Source: Sphingomonas sp. S-NIH.Pt15_0812 (lineage in GTDB: Bacteria; Pseudomonadota; Alphaproteobacteria; Sphingomonadales; Sphingomonadaceae). Taken from it: a stretch of 64,000 nt of DNA. A program made the position numbers and the translations under genes. This document shows positions 44,333-54,427 of this stretch, piece by piece. The notes beneath the pieces are model-generated. The model saw only the letters and a program-made list of their open reading frames with translations. It was not told the origin of the DNA and made no database searches. Within the stretch, counting starts at the first letter, position 1. Every line of letters begins with the position of its first letter. The stretch lies in contig NZ_QLJH01000022.1 of NCBI RefSeq assembly GCF_003951315.1, forward strand, positions 1 to 64,000, in the 5' to 3' direction.

Positions 44333-45792
44333 GCGATCGGCACGGACCGATCCGCCGGGTGCTGGTGGCCGGCGGCGGACTGGTCGGCTGGTCGGCGGCG
44401 GCGGCCCTGCAGCGACGGCTGCCCTGGCTGGAGGTGGTGATCCTGCCGATCGCGCCACCGGCCGATGCGATCGCCGACCGGATGCGCGCCACCCTGCCCT
44501 CGATCCTGGGCTTTCACGAGGATCTGGGCCTGTCGGACGCTGATGCGGTGGTCCGCACTGGCAGCAATATCCGGCTGGGGACGCTGTTCGAGGGTTGGAC
44601 GACGGGGCGGGCCGGACACCTCACCGATTATGTGCACGCCTATGGCCGGCACGGGCGGCCGTTCGAGGGCGGCTCCTTCCACCTCCATTGGGCCCGTGCG
44701 GCGCGGCACCAGGTCCCAGCGCCGTTCGACCGCTTCTCCGCGGCGGCGGTGATGGCGCGCGCCGGCCGGTTCGCGGTGCCCGCCGATGATCCGGAGGCGC
44801 TGGTCGGCGGCTTCGAGCATGGGCTGCATATCGATCCCGTCCGCTATGCGGCGATGCTGCGCGCCTTCGCGCTCCATTGCGGGGTGCGCGAACGGGCGGG
44901 CGACCTGACCGGCGTGGAGATCGGCGAGGATGGCTTCGTCGCGGCGGCGCTGCTGGCGGAGGGCGACCGGGTCGAGGCCAATCTGTTCGTCGACGCCACC
45001 GGCCCGGCGGCGCGGCTGCGGAGCGCCCTGGACGATGCGCGCATCTCCTGGGCATCGTGGCTGCCCTGCGACCGGCTGATCCTGGAGGACGCGGCGGCGA
45101 TGCCCGCCGATCCGCTCGACCGGGTGACGGCGCATGGCTGCGGCTGGCGCTGGACAGGCGGCGGATCGCAGGGGCTGGTCTATGCCAGTGCCTCTGCCGG
45201 GGCGGCCGAATGGGGCGGCCAGGGGGTCGCGATCGATCCCGGCACGCGGCCCCGCCCCTGGCTGCGCAACTGCGTCGCGATCGGCGATGCCGCGACCGCC
45301 GTGGAGCCACTGGAATGGACCAACCTCCATCTGGCGCACAGCGCGATCGACCGGATCGTCGCGATGCTGCCGGGTCGCGATTGCGCGCCCGTGGAGCTGG
45401 CCGAATATAACCGCCAATGCGCCGCCGAGGCGGAGCGGGTGCGCGACTTCCTGGCGCTGCATTATGCGGTGTCCGACCGGCCCGAGCCGTTCTGGCGCGC
45501 GGTGGCCGACGTCGCGCCGCCGCCCTCGCTGGCGCACAGCCTGGCGCAGTTCCGCGCGCGGGGGCGCCTGCCCTTCTACGAAGAGGAGACCTTCGCCAAG
45601 GACAGTTGGCTCGCCGTGCTGATCGGCCAGAACGTGCTGCCCGAGCGCGACGATCCGCTGATCGCGCTGGTGCCGCCCGACCGGGCTACCGCCGCCATGA
45701 CCCATCATGCCCAGGCGCTCGCCGCCGCCATCGCCGCGCTGCCTCCGGCCGGCGCCGCCCATCCCATTCTGCAGAGGTCCCGATCCCGATGA
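44329..45792 (+). CDS. Degenerate tryptophan-halogenase-like flavoprotein, copy 2
   Basis: A 487-residue paralogue. The FAD-binding motif is kept but altered (VLVAGGGLVGWSAAAAL). The catalytic lysine is replaced: NIRLGTLFEGW has Arg82 where the others have FKLGIEF. The WxWxIP motif reads WRWTGG at 273-278, so it lacks the IP. The late glutamate segment is AVEPLEWTNLHLAH, which keeps EPLE but loses the ST. The FAD site seems usable. It is unlikely to halogenate in the classical way. It may be a non-halogenating flavin monooxygenase or a structural partner of copies 1, 3 and 4. Its start overlaps copy 1 by ATGA, and its stop overlaps copy 3 the same way. Confidence 0.85.
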   Translation: MSDRHGPIRRVLVAGGGLVGWSAAAALQRRLPWLEVVILPIAPPADAIADRMRATLPSILGFHEDLGLSDADAVVRTGSNIRLGTLFEGWTTGRAGHLTDYVHAYGRHGRPFEGGSFHLHWARAARHQVPAPFDRFSAAAVMARAGRFAVPADDPEALVGGFEHGLHIDPVRYAAMLRAFALHCGVRERAGDLTGVEIGEDGFVAAALLAEGDRVEANLFVDATGPAARLRSALDDARISWASWLPCDRLILEDAAAMPADPLDRVTAHGCGWRWTGGGSQGLVYASASAGAAEWGGQGVAIDPGTRPRPWLRNCVAIGDAATAVEPLEWTNLHLAHSAIDRIVAMLPGRDCAPVELAEYNRQCAAEAERVRDFLALHYAVSDRPEPFWRAVADVAPPPSLAHSLAQFRARGRLPFYEEETFAKDSWLAVLIGQNVLPERDDPLIALVPPDRATAAMTHHAQALAAAIAALPPAGAAHPILQRSRSR

Positions 45793-47414
45793 ACGAACAT
45801 GCGATCCGCGACGTGGTGATCGTCGGCGGCGGCACCGCCGGCTGGATGGCCGCCGCCGCCTTCTCGCGCTTCCTCAACAACGGCCATACCCGCATCACGC
45901 TGATCGAGTCGGAGGAGATCGGCACGATCGGCGTCGGCGAGGCGACGATCCCGCCGCTGGTCAGCTTCAACCAGATGCTCGGCATCAACGAGAACGACTT
46001 CCTGCGCGAGACGGCGGGCACGTTCAAACTGGGCATCGAGTTCGTCGACTGGGGCCGGCTCGGCGACCGGTATTTCCACCCCTTCGGCAGCCACGGCCAT
46101 GACCTGCAGGGCGTGCATTTCCACCAGCTCTACCTGCGCGAGCGACAGCGCCAGGCGCTGCCGCCGATCGCCACCTGGTCGATGAGCGCGGTGGCGGCGG
46201 CGGCGGGCAAGTTCGGCCGCCCCTCGCCCGAGGCGCAGTCGCCGATCCGCGAACTCCTCTATGCCTTCCATTTCGACGCCGGCCTCTATGCCCGCTTCCT
46301 GCGTCGCTATGCGGAAGCGAATGGCGTGACCCGGATCGAGGGCAAGGTCGCGGACGTCACGCTCCGGCCGGAGGACGGGCATGTCGCCGCGGTGACGCTG
46401 GCGGACGGGCGGCAGGTCGCGGGCGACCTGTTCATCGACTGTTCGGGCTTTCGCGGCCTGCTGATCGAGGAGGCGCTGGAGACGGGCTATGAACCCTGGG
46501 GCCAGTGGCTGCCCTGCGACCGTGCGGTCGCGGTGCCGAGCGCGCTGACCGGCGAGCCCGATCCCTTCACCCGCGCCACCGCGCACAAGGCCGGCTGGCA
46601 GTGGCGCATCCCGCTCCAGCACCGGATGGGCAACGGCCTGGTCTATGCCAGCCAGTTCCTCGACGACGATGCGGCGGAGCGCGAACTGCTCAGCCGGCTG
46701 GAGGGCGCGCCGCTCGCCGAGCCGCGCCGCCTGTCCTTCACCACCGGGCGGCGGCGCGAATGCTGGAGCCGCAACGTCGTCGCGCTCGGCCTGTCGAGCG
46801 GCTTCATCGAACCGCTGGAATCGACCAGCATCCACTTCATCCAGTCCGGCATCGCCCGGCTGATCGCGCTGTTCCCGGACAAGCGCTTCGACCCGGTCGA
46901 GCGCACCGAATTTAACCGCCAGATGCGCGAACTGTACGAGGATGTCCGCGACTTCGTGATCCTCCACTACAAGGCGACCGAGCGCACCGACTCGCCCTTC
47001 TGGGATCGGTGCCGGACGATGGAGGTGCCGGACTCGCTGCGGCGCAAGATGGACCTGTTCCGCGCCAAGGGCCGCGTCTTCCGCGATTCGATGGAGCTGT
47101 TCGCGACGACCAGCTGGGTCGCGGTGGCGTTCGGCCAGCATCTCTGGCCCGAGCATCACGAGCCGGCGGTGGACGCGCTGGACGAAGACCGCGTCGCCGC
47201 CGCCCTGGCGCAGATGCACCAGGGCTATGCGCAGGTCGCACAGCAACTGCCCAGCCACGGCGCCTTCCTGCGCCAGACCGCGCTGTCGCCGCTCGCCTCG
47301 GGAGCCGCGCCCACCCCTGTCCCGGCGTCTGCGCCCGCGCCCGCCGACGCGCTGCCGCGCTTCTCGTTCGAGTCGGATTCGCCCTTCACCGGCACGATGG
47401 GCTCGCCGGTATGA
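45789..47414 (+). CDS. FAD-dependent tryptophan-halogenase-like protein, copy 3
   Basis: A 541-residue flavoprotein with intact marks: VIVGGGTAGWMAAAAF at the N-terminus, the lysine motif TFKLGIEFVDWGRLGDR, the motif WQWRIPLQHR and LEPLESTSIHF. The C-terminal 35 residues are a proline- and alanine-rich tail (GAAPTPVPASAPAPADA) not found in the other copies. The start overlaps copy 2 by ATGA; an upstream extension in the same frame reads through copy 2 and was rejected. Expected activity is FADH2-dependent halogenation of an aromatic group with help from a reductase. Confidence 0.88.
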   Translation: MNEHAIRDVVIVGGGTAGWMAAAAFSRFLNNGHTRITLIESEEIGTIGVGEATIPPLVSFNQMLGINENDFLRETAGTFKLGIEFVDWGRLGDRYFHPFGSHGHDLQGVHFHQLYLRERQRQALPPIATWSMSAVAAAAGKFGRPSPEAQSPIRELLYAFHFDAGLYARFLRRYAEANGVTRIEGKVADVTLRPEDGHVAAVTLADGRQVAGDLFIDCSGFRGLLIEEALETGYEPWGQWLPCDRAVAVPSALTGEPDPFTRATAHKAGWQWRIPLQHRMGNGLVYASQFLDDDAAERELLSRLEGAPLAEPRRLSFTTGRRRECWSRNVVALGLSSGFIEPLESTSIHFIQSGIARLIALFPDKRFDPVERTEFNRQMRELYEDVRDFVILHYKATERTDSPFWDRCRTMEVPDSLRRKMDLFRAKGRVFRDSMELFATTSWVAVAFGQHLWPEHHEPAVDALDEDRVAAALAQMHQGYAQVAQQLPSHGAFLRQTALSPLASGAAPTPVPASAPAPADALPRFSFESDSPFTGTMGSPV

Positions 47415-48928
47415 GCGAGGCGGCGATCCGCGACATCGTCATCGTCGGCGGCGGCACCGCCGGCTGGATGGCGGCGGCGGGCATCGCGCGGCTGGCGGGG
47501 GCGCTGCCCGGCGCGACGATCACCCTGATCGAGTCGGACGCGATCGGCACGGTGGGCGTCGGCGAGGCGACCATCCCGCAGATCACGCTGTTCAACACGC
47601 TGCTCGGCATCGACGAGGCGGAGTTCGTGCGGGCGACGCGGGCGACGTACAAGCTCGGCATCGAGTTCGTCGACTGGACGCGGATCGGCCATCGCTATGT
47701 CCATCCCTTCGGCCTGTACGGCATCGACATGGCGGGGGTGGAGTTCCACCATCACTGGCTGCGCGGCGCGGCGCTGGGCGACGCGGCGCCGCTCGACGCC
47801 TATTCGCTGGCGGTGGTCGGCGGGCTGGACGGGCGCTTCGCCCATCCCCGGCCTGACCAGCCCAATTCGCCGCTGGCGAAACTCGCCTATGCCTTCCAGT
47901 TCGATGCCGGCCTTTATGCCCGCTTCCTGCGCGCCCGCGCCGAAGGCTGGGGCGTGGTGCGGCGCGAGGGGCGGATCACCCAGGTCCACCGGCACGCCGA
48001 GAGCGGGCATGTCGCCTCGGTCGAACTGGCCGACGGCGCGACCATCGCGGGCGACCTGTTCATCGACTGTTCGGGCTTTCGCGGCCTGCTGATCGAGGAG
48101 ACGATGGGTGCCGGGTTCGAGGATTGGACCGACTGGCTGCCCTGCGACCGCGCCTGGGCGGTGCCGTGCGAACCGGGCGGCGACCGCCAGCCGCTGACCC
48201 GCTCCACCGCGCGTCCCGCCGGCTGGCAATGGCGAATCCCGCTCCAGCACCGGATCGGTAATGGCTATGTCTATAGCAGTGCGCATATCTCGGACGACGA
48301 GGCGGCGGCGCTGCTGCTGGCCAATCTGGACGGGCGGCCGATCGCCGATCCCAAGCCCTTGCGCTTCACCGCCGGGCATCGCCGCCGCGCCTGGGTCGGC
48401 AATGTCGTGGCGCTGGGCCTGGCCGGCGGGTTCCTGGAGCCGCTGGAATCGACCAGCATCCATCTGGTCCAGTCGGGCATCGCCCGGCTGATGGCGCTGT
48501 TCCCCGATCGCGGCTTCGACCCGCTGCTGGCGGAGCGGTTCAATGCGGAGACGGAGCGGGAATATCGCGACATCCGCGACTTCCTGGTGCTGCACTACAA
48601 GGCGACCGAGCGCGACGATTCGCCATTCTGGGACTATTGCCGCACCCTGCCGCCGCCGCCGGGGCTGGCGGAGAAGCTGGCGATGTTCGCGACGAACGGC
48701 CGCATCCACCGCGAGAATAACGAGCTGTTCACCGAGACGAGCTGGCTGTCGGTGATGATCGGCCAGGGCGTGATGCCCCGGCGTCACCATCCGATCGCCG
48801 ACACGCTGCCCCCGGCCGAGCTGCTGCACCGGCTGGGGCATATCCGCAGCGTCGTCACCGACACCGCGCGCGCGATGCCGCGCCAGGACGATTATCTCCG
48901 CCAGATCGGCTGCGATCTCGGCACATAA
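47411..48928 (+). CDS. FAD-dependent tryptophan-halogenase-like protein, copy 4
   Basis: A 505-residue flavoprotein with intact marks: IVIVGGGTAGWMAAAGI, the lysine motif TYKLGIEFVDWTRIGHR, WQWRIPLQHRIGNGYVYSS and LEPLESTSIHL. Its closest relative here is copy 3, judged by the shared GDLFIDCSGFRGLLIEE stretch. The start overlaps the stop of copy 3 by ATGA. It is followed after 11 bases by the cupin/JmjC-like gene. Copies 1, 3 and 4 probably have different substrates or positions of action. Confidence 0.88.
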   Translation: MSEAAIRDIVIVGGGTAGWMAAAGIARLAGALPGATITLIESDAIGTVGVGEATIPQITLFNTLLGIDEAEFVRATRATYKLGIEFVDWTRIGHRYVHPFGLYGIDMAGVEFHHHWLRGAALGDAAPLDAYSLAVVGGLDGRFAHPRPDQPNSPLAKLAYAFQFDAGLYARFLRARAEGWGVVRREGRITQVHRHAESGHVASVELADGATIAGDLFIDCSGFRGLLIEETMGAGFEDWTDWLPCDRAWAVPCEPGGDRQPLTRSTARPAGWQWRIPLQHRIGNGYVYSSAHISDDEAAALLLANLDGRPIADPKPLRFTAGHRRRAWVGNVVALGLAGGFLEPLESTSIHLVQSGIARLMALFPDRGFDPLLAERFNAETEREYRDIRDFLVLHYKATERDDSPFWDYCRTLPPPPGLAEKLAMFATNGRIHRENNELFTETSWLSVMIGQGVMPRRHHPIADTLPPAELLHRLGHIRSVVTDTARAMPRQDDYLRQIGCDLGT

Positions 48929-48939
48929 GGCGCCTTTCC

Positions 48940-49956
48940 ATGTCCCTCCCCGCTCCCGCACCGCTGCCCGAATATCACGGCGTCGACCGCGCCCGCTTCG
49001 AGGCCGAGATCCGCCCCGCCGGGGTCCCTGCGATCCTGCGCGGGGTCGGCAAGGGCTGGCCGGCGGTGCGGGCGGCGGAGCAGTCGGACGAGGCGATCAT
49101 CGCCTATCTCAAGCGGTTCAGCCATGCCGAGCCGGTCGGCGCGGTCGTCGGACCGCCGGAGATCGACGGGCGGTTCTTCTACACGCCCGACCTGTCCGCC
49201 TTGAACTTCACGCGCGGCCAGTCGCCGCTCGGGCCGTTCCTCGACCGGCTGCTGCGCGACCGGGGGGCGGAGCGGCCCTATGCCATGGCGGTCCAGTCGG
49301 TGCCGCTGCCCGAATTGCTGCCCGGCTTCACCGCCGAACAGTCGACCGACCTGGTCGATGCCGATGTCGTTCCGCGCCTGTGGCTGGGCAATGCGATCCG
49401 CGTCGCGCCGCATTACGACCTGGCGGAGAATATCGGCGTGGTCGTCGCCGGCCGCCGCCGCTTCACCCTGTTCCCGCCCGACCAGCTCGCCAATCTCTAT
49501 ATGGGGCCGCTGGAACTGACCCCGGCGGGCACGCCGGTCAGCATGGTCGACCCCGCCGCGCCCGACCTGGACCGCTATCCCCGCTTCGCCGAGGCGATGG
49601 CGGTGGCGCAAAGCGGGGTGCTGGCGCCGGGCGACGCGATCTACATCCCCTTCCACTGGTGGCACGCGGTCGACTCGCTCGACCCGGTCAGCATCTTCAT
49701 GAACTATTGGTGGAATCCCGCGCCCAAGGCGATGGGCAGCCCGTACCATGCGCTGCTGCTGTCGCTGTTCGCGCTGCGCACCCTGCCCGACGACCAGCGG
49801 GCCGCGTGGCGGCTGATGTTCGACCATCTGGTGTTCCGCACCGGCGGCGATCCGGTCGCGCACCTGCCGCAATCGGCGCAGGGGGTGCTGGGCCCGGTCG
49901 ATGCCGACATGGCCGAGCGGATGCGCGCGACCCTGCTCCAGAATCTGGGACGCTGA
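48940..49956 (+). CDS. Cupin/JmjC-like 2-oxoglutarate oxygenase-type protein
   Basis: A 338-residue protein of the cupin-8/JmjC-like fold. The iron-binding motif is HYDLAEN (H-x-D), near residue 152, with a strand of GVVVAGRRRFTLFPPDQ after it, and the second histidine is in PFHWWHAVDSL near 232. This is the arrangement of Fe(II)/2-oxoglutarate hydroxylases such as FIH. Relatives are often found beside TonB receptors and halogenase-like genes in sphingomonads and may modify a shared substrate. It is last in the coupled set and ends at the hairpin at 49960. Confidence 0.8.
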   Translation: MSLPAPAPLPEYHGVDRARFEAEIRPAGVPAILRGVGKGWPAVRAAEQSDEAIIAYLKRFSHAEPVGAVVGPPEIDGRFFYTPDLSALNFTRGQSPLGPFLDRLLRDRGAERPYAMAVQSVPLPELLPGFTAEQSTDLVDADVVPRLWLGNAIRVAPHYDLAENIGVVVAGRRRFTLFPPDQLANLYMGPLELTPAGTPVSMVDPAAPDLDRYPRFAEAMAVAQSGVLAPGDAIYIPFHWWHAVDSLDPVSIFMNYWWNPAPKAMGSPYHALLLSLFALRTLPDDQRAAWRLMFDHLVFRTGGDPVAHLPQSAQGVLGPVDADMAERMRATLLQNLGR

Positions 49957-49959
49957 GCA

Positions 49960-49989
49960 ATCGGGCTCCTGTTCGTGCAGGAGCCCGAT
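49960..49989. terminator. Strong bidirectional terminator between the halogenase set and dapD
   Basis: Perfect 12-bp stem ATCGGGCTCCTG / CAGGAGCCCGAT with a six-base loop (TTCGTG). It lies three bases after the stop of the cupin-like gene and six before the stop of dapD on the other strand, so both transcripts can end here. Confidence 0.85.
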
Positions 49990-49995
49990 ACGGGA

Positions 49996-50820
49996 TCAGT
50001 CGCGCAGCAGGTCGTTGACGCTGGTCTTGGAGCGGGTCTGCGCATCGACGCGCTTGACGATCACCGCGCAATAGAGCGCCGGCTTGCCGTCGCCGCCGCC
50101 CAGCGAGCCGGGCACCACCACGCTGTAGGGCGGCACATGGCCGCGGAAGATCTCGCCCGTCTCGCGGTCGACGATCTTGGTCGACGCGCCCAGATAGACG
50201 CCCATCGACAAGACCGCACCCTCGCCGACGCGCACGCCCTCCGCCACCTCGGCGCGGGCGCCGATGAACGCGCCGTCCTCGATGACGACCGGATCGGCCT
50301 GGAGCGGCTCCAGCACGCCGCCGATCCCGGCCCCGCCCGACAGATGGACGTTGCGGCCGATCTGCGCGCAACTGCCCACCGTCGCCCAGGTGTCGACCAT
50401 CGTACCCTCGCCGACATGCGCGCCGATATTGACGAAGCTGGGCATCAGGATCGCACTCTTGCCGATGAACGCGCCGCGCCGCACCACCGACCCCGGCACC
50501 GCGCGGAAGCCGGCCTGGCGGAATGCCGCCTCGTCCCAGCCGCTGAACTTGGACGGCACCTTGTCGAACCAGTGGCCGGCCCCCGGTCCATTGTCGATCA
50601 GGCTGTTGTCGTTGAGGCGGAAGGACAGCAGCACCGCCTTCTTCAGCCACTGGTTGACGCGCCAGCCGCCCTCGCCGTCCGGCTCGGCCACCCGCGCCGT
50701 GCCGGCATCCAGCATCGCCAGCGCCTGTTCCACCGCCTCGCGCACCGCGCCGCCGGTGGTGAAGCCCAGCTCGGTCCGGTTGTCCCAGGCGGTGTCGATG
50801 GTGGTGGACAGGTCGTTCAT
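49996..50820 (-). CDS. dapD: Tetrahydrodipicolinate N-succinyltransferase DapD
   Basis: A 274-residue enzyme. The family's strings are present: [18 protein letters not shown] near 56, then the left-handed beta-helix hexapeptide repeats ([40 protein letters not shown]) and the end [19 protein letters not shown]. It transfers succinyl from succinyl-CoA to tetrahydrodipicolinate in lysine and diaminopimelate synthesis, in the cytoplasm. ATG 50820 is chosen over upstream open sequence, which belongs to the nucleotidase frame. Its start overlaps the stop of the HAD nucleotidase gene by ATGA. Confidence 0.95.
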   Translation of the reverse strand: MNDLSTTIDTAWDNRTELGFTTGGAVREAVEQALAMLDAGTARVAEPDGEGGWRVNQWLKKAVLLSFRLNDNSLIDNGPGAGHWFDKVPSKFSGWDEAAFRQAGFRAVPGSVVRRGAFIGKSAILMPSFVNIGAHVGEGTMVDTWATVGSCAQIGRNVHLSGGAGIGGVLEPLQADPVVIEDGAFIGARAEVAEGVRVGEGAVLSMGVYLGASTKIVDRETGEIFRGHVPPYSVVVPGSLGGGDGKPALYCAVIVKRVDAQTRSKTSVNDLLRD

Positions 50821-51482
50821 GGCGTCTCCAGGATCTGTTCGAGCCACGGCGCGAGCGCGTGGATGTGGAAATCGATGTAGCTGCGATCGGCGTCGGGGGC
50901 CTGTTCGGACCCATTGTCGACCCAGACGGTGGTCATGCCGATCGCCTTGGCCGGCTTCAGGTTGCGCGCCATGTCCTCGACGAACAGGCTTTCCCGGGGG
51001 TCGAGGTCGAAGGCGGCGCATAGGCCGGCATAGGCCTCGGGCTGCGGCTTGGGGCGGAGGTTCATCGCGTGGATGTCGTGCACCGCCTCGAAACTGCCGC
51101 CCAGCCCCAGCCGCTCCAGCACCTTGAGCGCATAGGGCCCGTCGCCATTGGTGAAGACCAGCTTGCGCCCCGGCAGGCGGGCAAGGGCCGCGACCAGCGG
51201 CGCGTCCGCCTGCAACACGTCCATCTCGATATCGTGGACATAGGCGAGGAAGGCGTGCGGATCGACCTGATGCTCGGCCATCAGCCCGGCCAGCGTCGTG
51301 CCATGGCCGATGAAATAGGCCTTCTGGATGCGATGCGCCTGGACCAGGTCGACCGACAGCAGCTCGGCGATGAACGCGGTCATCCGCCGGTCGATATGCG
51401 CGAACAGATCGGCGCTCGCCGGATAGAGCGTGTTGTCGAGGTCGAAGATCCAGTTGCGGACATGGGAAAGCCGGTCGATCAT
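50817..51482 (-). CDS. HAD-family pyrimidine 5'-nucleotidase
   Basis: A 221-residue HAD phosphatase. Motif I is [12 protein letters not shown] (DLDNT) near residues 12-22, motif II FTNGD near 111, and motifs III/IV KPQPEAY and [17 protein letters not shown]. The DxDNTLYP form and length match pyrimidine 5'-nucleotidases of the PynE/SDT1 kind found next to dapD in alphaproteobacteria. It removes phosphate from nucleoside monophosphates. It is upstream in one operon with dapD by an ATGA overlap. Confidence 0.88.
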   Translation of the reverse strand: MIDRLSHVRNWIFDLDNTLYPASADLFAHIDRRMTAFIAELLSVDLVQAHRIQKAYFIGHGTTLAGLMAEHQVDPHAFLAYVHDIEMDVLQADAPLVAALARLPGRKLVFTNGDGPYALKVLERLGLGGSFEAVHDIHAMNLRPKPQPEAYAGLCAAFDLDPRESLFVEDMARNLKPAKAIGMTTVWVDNGSEQAPDADRSYIDFHIHALAPWLEQILETP

Positions 51483-51610
51483 CGCGGCGGGTCTGTAGGC
51501 AAGGCCAGCCTCCGGAGCAAGCGCCGGGACCGTGTCGGCCCTGCTTGGATCGGACGCGCAAATGCTGTAGCGGCGATCCCTTGACGCGAAGGCGCGGGGG
51601 CGGTCGGCGG

Positions 51611-53926
51611 ATGGGGTTCAATCAGGCAGGATCGCGCCGCCCGGCCCGCATCGCGCGGCTCGGCCTGGCATCCGTCCTGTGCCCGATGCTGGCGGCCTGT
51701 GGCGGGGCGGGCGGGTCGTCGCCGGTGGTGACGCCGCCGCCGATCATCACCCCCGCACCCAGCCCGACTCCGTCGCCCGGTCCCTCGCCCACCCCCAGCA
51801 GCTACGAGACGAGCGAATATCGCGCGACCGTGGGCGCGGTGTCGATGAACGCGCTGGCCGCCTATAGCAGGGGCGCGACCGGTGCCGGGGTCGGCGTCGC
51901 GGTGATCGACACCGGCATCGACACGCGCAGCGACCAGTTCGCCGGGCGCATCGCCGCCAGCTCCGCCTCGGTGTCCGGAACCGAGGGCATCACCGACCAG
52001 AGCGGCCATGGCACCGCCGTCGCCTTCACCATCGCCGGGCGACGCGACGGCCAGGGGACGCAAGGGGTGGCGTTCGATTCGTCGCTGATCGTGCTGCGCG
52101 CCGACCGGCCGGGCAGTTGCGCCGCCGGCTCCGGCGCCAATGGCGACAGCGGCTGCAAATTCGCCACCGACGCGATCGCGCGCGGTGTCGATGCGGCGCG
52201 GATGGCCGGCGCCCGCGTCATCAACATCTCGCTCGGCGGATCGGACATGCCCGCCAACCTCCAGGCGGCGATCGCGCGCGCCACCGCCGCCGGCATCGTG
52301 CTGGTCATGGCCGCCGGCAATGAGGGCGCGGCCAATCCGGATGCGTTCAGCGCCATCGCCAACAATGCCGCGGTCGCGCGCAACCAGGTCATCATCGCCG
52401 GCTGGGTCGATTCGCGCGACCAGATCGCCGAGCGCAGCAACCGCGCCGGCAGCGCCGCCGCCCATTATCTGAGCGCGATGGGATCGAACGTGCGCGCGCC
52501 CGACCAGAATGGGATCGATTATCTCTGGTCCGGCACCTCCTTCGCCGCGCCGCAGATTTCCGGCGCGGTGGCGCTGCTGGCCCAGGCCTTTCCCAATCTC
52601 AGCGGCGCGCAGATCGTCGAGCTGCTGTTCCGCACCGCGCGCGATGCCGGCGCGGCGGGCGTCGACGGCATCTATGGCCAGGGCGTGCTGGACCTGACCC
52701 GCGCCTTCCAGCCGGTCGGCGCCAGTTCGGTCGCGGGCAGCACCGCCGCCGTCTCGCTCACCGCCAACGGCACGCTGTCCGCGGTGATGGGCGACGCCGC
52801 GCAGACCGGATTGGGGGCGGTGATCCTGGACGGCTTTAGCCGCGCCTTCGCGATCGACCTGGCGCGGACGCTGGCCCATGCCCGGCCGCAGCCGGCGCTC
52901 GCCAACGCCCTGGGCCTGGGCGGCCGGTCCGTGGCGGTGGCGCGGGGCGAGACCAGCCTGTCGATGACGCTGTCGGCGCGGGCGTCCGGCGACGCGATCC
53001 TGCAACGCAGCGCCCTGTCGGCCGGCGACGCGTCGCGCGCGCGGGTGCTCGCCGGGCTGGTGACGCAGCGGATGGGGCCGGACCTGAGCGTCGGGCTGGG
53101 CTTCGCGCAGGGGGCGCAGGCGGTCACCACCAGCCTGACCGGCATGGGCGAGCCCGGCTTCCTGATCGCGGGCGCGACGCTGCCCGGAATTGATGGCGGC
53201 GCGCGCCAGAGCGCGGCGGTCCGCCAGCGGCTGGGCGGCTGGGGGGTGACCGGCGCGATCGAGTCCGGGCGGATGCTGGCGCCCGGCACGCTCCCATGGG
53301 CCGAGGGCGACCGTGCCGGAACGGGCGGCTACGACCGCGCCCTGTTCGCGCTCGACCGCCGGTTCGGCGCGCTGGCGACGATGATCACCGCCACACGGCT
53401 GCACGAGGACGACACGATCCTGGGCGCGCGGCTGGGTCCGGGGCTCGGCGCGACGCGGGCGACGAGCTGGTTCGGCGAGGCGAGCGCGCGGGTCGATGCG
53501 GGTGGCGGCTGGTCGCTGGGGGGCCGCTGGCGCCAGGGCTGGACGATCGCGGCGGTGCGCGGCGGGATGCGCGGCGGCGGGCATATCCGCACCACCGCCT
53601 TCGCCGCCGACCTGGGCAAGGACGGTGTGTTCGGCGGCGATTCCTTCGGCCTGCGCATCGCCCAGCCGCTGCGCGTCGCCGGAGGCGGCGTCGATCTGGC
53701 GCTGCCGACCGGCTATGACTATGCGCGCGGCGCGGTGACCGACTGGACGGTGCAGCGGCTCAACATGACCCCGCGCGGGCGCGAGCTGGACGTGGAGGCG
53801 CGCTATGCGGTCGGCGTGGGGATAGGGTGGCTGGAGGCCAATGCCTTCCACCGCCGCGATCCCGGCCATATCGCCGCATTGCCCGCCGATACCGGCGTCG
53901 CGCTACGCTATGGGTTCGGCTTCTGA
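51611..53926 (+). CDS. Subtilase (S8) lipoprotein with C-terminal barrel-like domain
   Basis: A 771-residue protein from ATG 51611, starting just before a lipoprotein signal with lipobox MLAAC at about 30. A proline-rich linker ([18 protein letters not shown]) follows. The catalytic triad is clear: Asp100 in VAVIDTGID, His133 in SGHGTAVAF and Ser310 in [12 protein letters not shown]. After about 370 the sequence is beta-rich and low in charge, and ends in RYGFGF with a terminal phenylalanine, as in outer-membrane barrels. It may be an autotransporter-like subtilase. The lipobox is unusual for that type. It should act outside or at the cell surface. Confidence 0.85.
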   Translation: MGFNQAGSRRPARIARLGLASVLCPMLAACGGAGGSSPVVTPPPIITPAPSPTPSPGPSPTPSSYETSEYRATVGAVSMNALAAYSRGATGAGVGVAVIDTGIDTRSDQFAGRIAASSASVSGTEGITDQSGHGTAVAFTIAGRRDGQGTQGVAFDSSLIVLRADRPGSCAAGSGANGDSGCKFATDAIARGVDAARMAGARVINISLGGSDMPANLQAAIARATAAGIVLVMAAGNEGAANPDAFSAIANNAAVARNQVIIAGWVDSRDQIAERSNRAGSAAAHYLSAMGSNVRAPDQNGIDYLWSGTSFAAPQISGAVALLAQAFPNLSGAQIVELLFRTARDAGAAGVDGIYGQGVLDLTRAFQPVGASSVAGSTAAVSLTANGTLSAVMGDAAQTGLGAVILDGFSRAFAIDLARTLAHARPQPALANALGLGGRSVAVARGETSLSMTLSARASGDAILQRSALSAGDASRARVLAGLVTQRMGPDLSVGLGFAQGAQAVTTSLTGMGEPGFLIAGATLPGIDGGARQSAAVRQRLGGWGVTGAIESGRMLAPGTLPWAEGDRAGTGGYDRALFALDRRFGALATMITATRLHEDDTILGARLGPGLGATRATSWFGEASARVDAGGGWSLGGRWRQGWTIAAVRGGMRGGGHIRTTAFAADLGKDGVFGGDSFGLRIAQPLRVAGGGVDLALPTGYDYARGAVTDWTVQRLNMTPRGRELDVEARYAVGVGIGWLEANAFHRRDPGHIAALPADTGVALRYGFGF

Positions 53927-54342
53927 TCCAGCGGTCCGCCAGCGCGGCGGGCCAGGGCGGCGATCGCGGTGCGGGTCGGCGTGGTCAGCGATGCGGGCAG
54001 CGCGTCCAGCGCGAACCAGCCGATCGCGGCATGTTTGCCCGGCTCGCGATTGACCGGCTCGCCCTGGTAGCGATCGACCCGATAGACCGGTGACAACCAG
54101 TGCATGCCCGTCGCCCGATCGATCTGATCGACGACGCAGAGCAGGTCGACCGGGTCGATCGCGATCCCCACCTCCTCGGCGATCTCGCGGCGCACCGCGT
54201 CGGCGGCGGGTTCGAACAGGTCGACCTTGCCGCCGGGCAGGCCCCAGCACCCCGCCTCCGGGTCGGTCCGGCGTTGCACCAGCAGCAACCGGCCGTCGAC
54301 CACGATCGCGGCGCCACAGCCCAGGCGAGGTTCGTTCTGCAT
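53908..54342 (-). CDS. Nudix hydrolase
   Basis: A 144-residue protein; ATG 54342 precedes the conserved LGCGAAIVVDGRLLLVQRR. The full Nudix box runs GGKVDLFEPAADAVRREIAE followed by EVGI (G-x5-E-x7-R-E-x-x-E-E-x-G). The pattern with PGG and the final strand fits a small MutT-like pyrophosphohydrolase. The substrate is not decided by sequence. Its 3' end overlaps the end of the subtilase gene by 19 bases, tail to tail. It lies 85 bases from fliA, on the same strand. Confidence 0.88.
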   Translation of the reverse strand: MQNEPRLGCGAAIVVDGRLLLVQRRTDPEAGCWGLPGGKVDLFEPAADAVRREIAEEVGIAIDPVDLLCVVDQIDRATGMHWLSPVYRVDRYQGEPVNREPGKHAAIGWFALDALPASLTTPTRTAIAALARRAGGPLDQKPNP

Positions 54343-54427
54343 GGCAGCGCTCCTGCCCACCGGAACGATCGGCGGCAAGGGAGCCTATGCAAAGCACCAA
54401 TACGCCTGCCTGCGCAGGCGCCCAGGG

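Noticed and set aside
51479..53869. Open frame on the minus strand opposite the subtilase gene
   Set aside because: It has the same composition artefact and no motifs.
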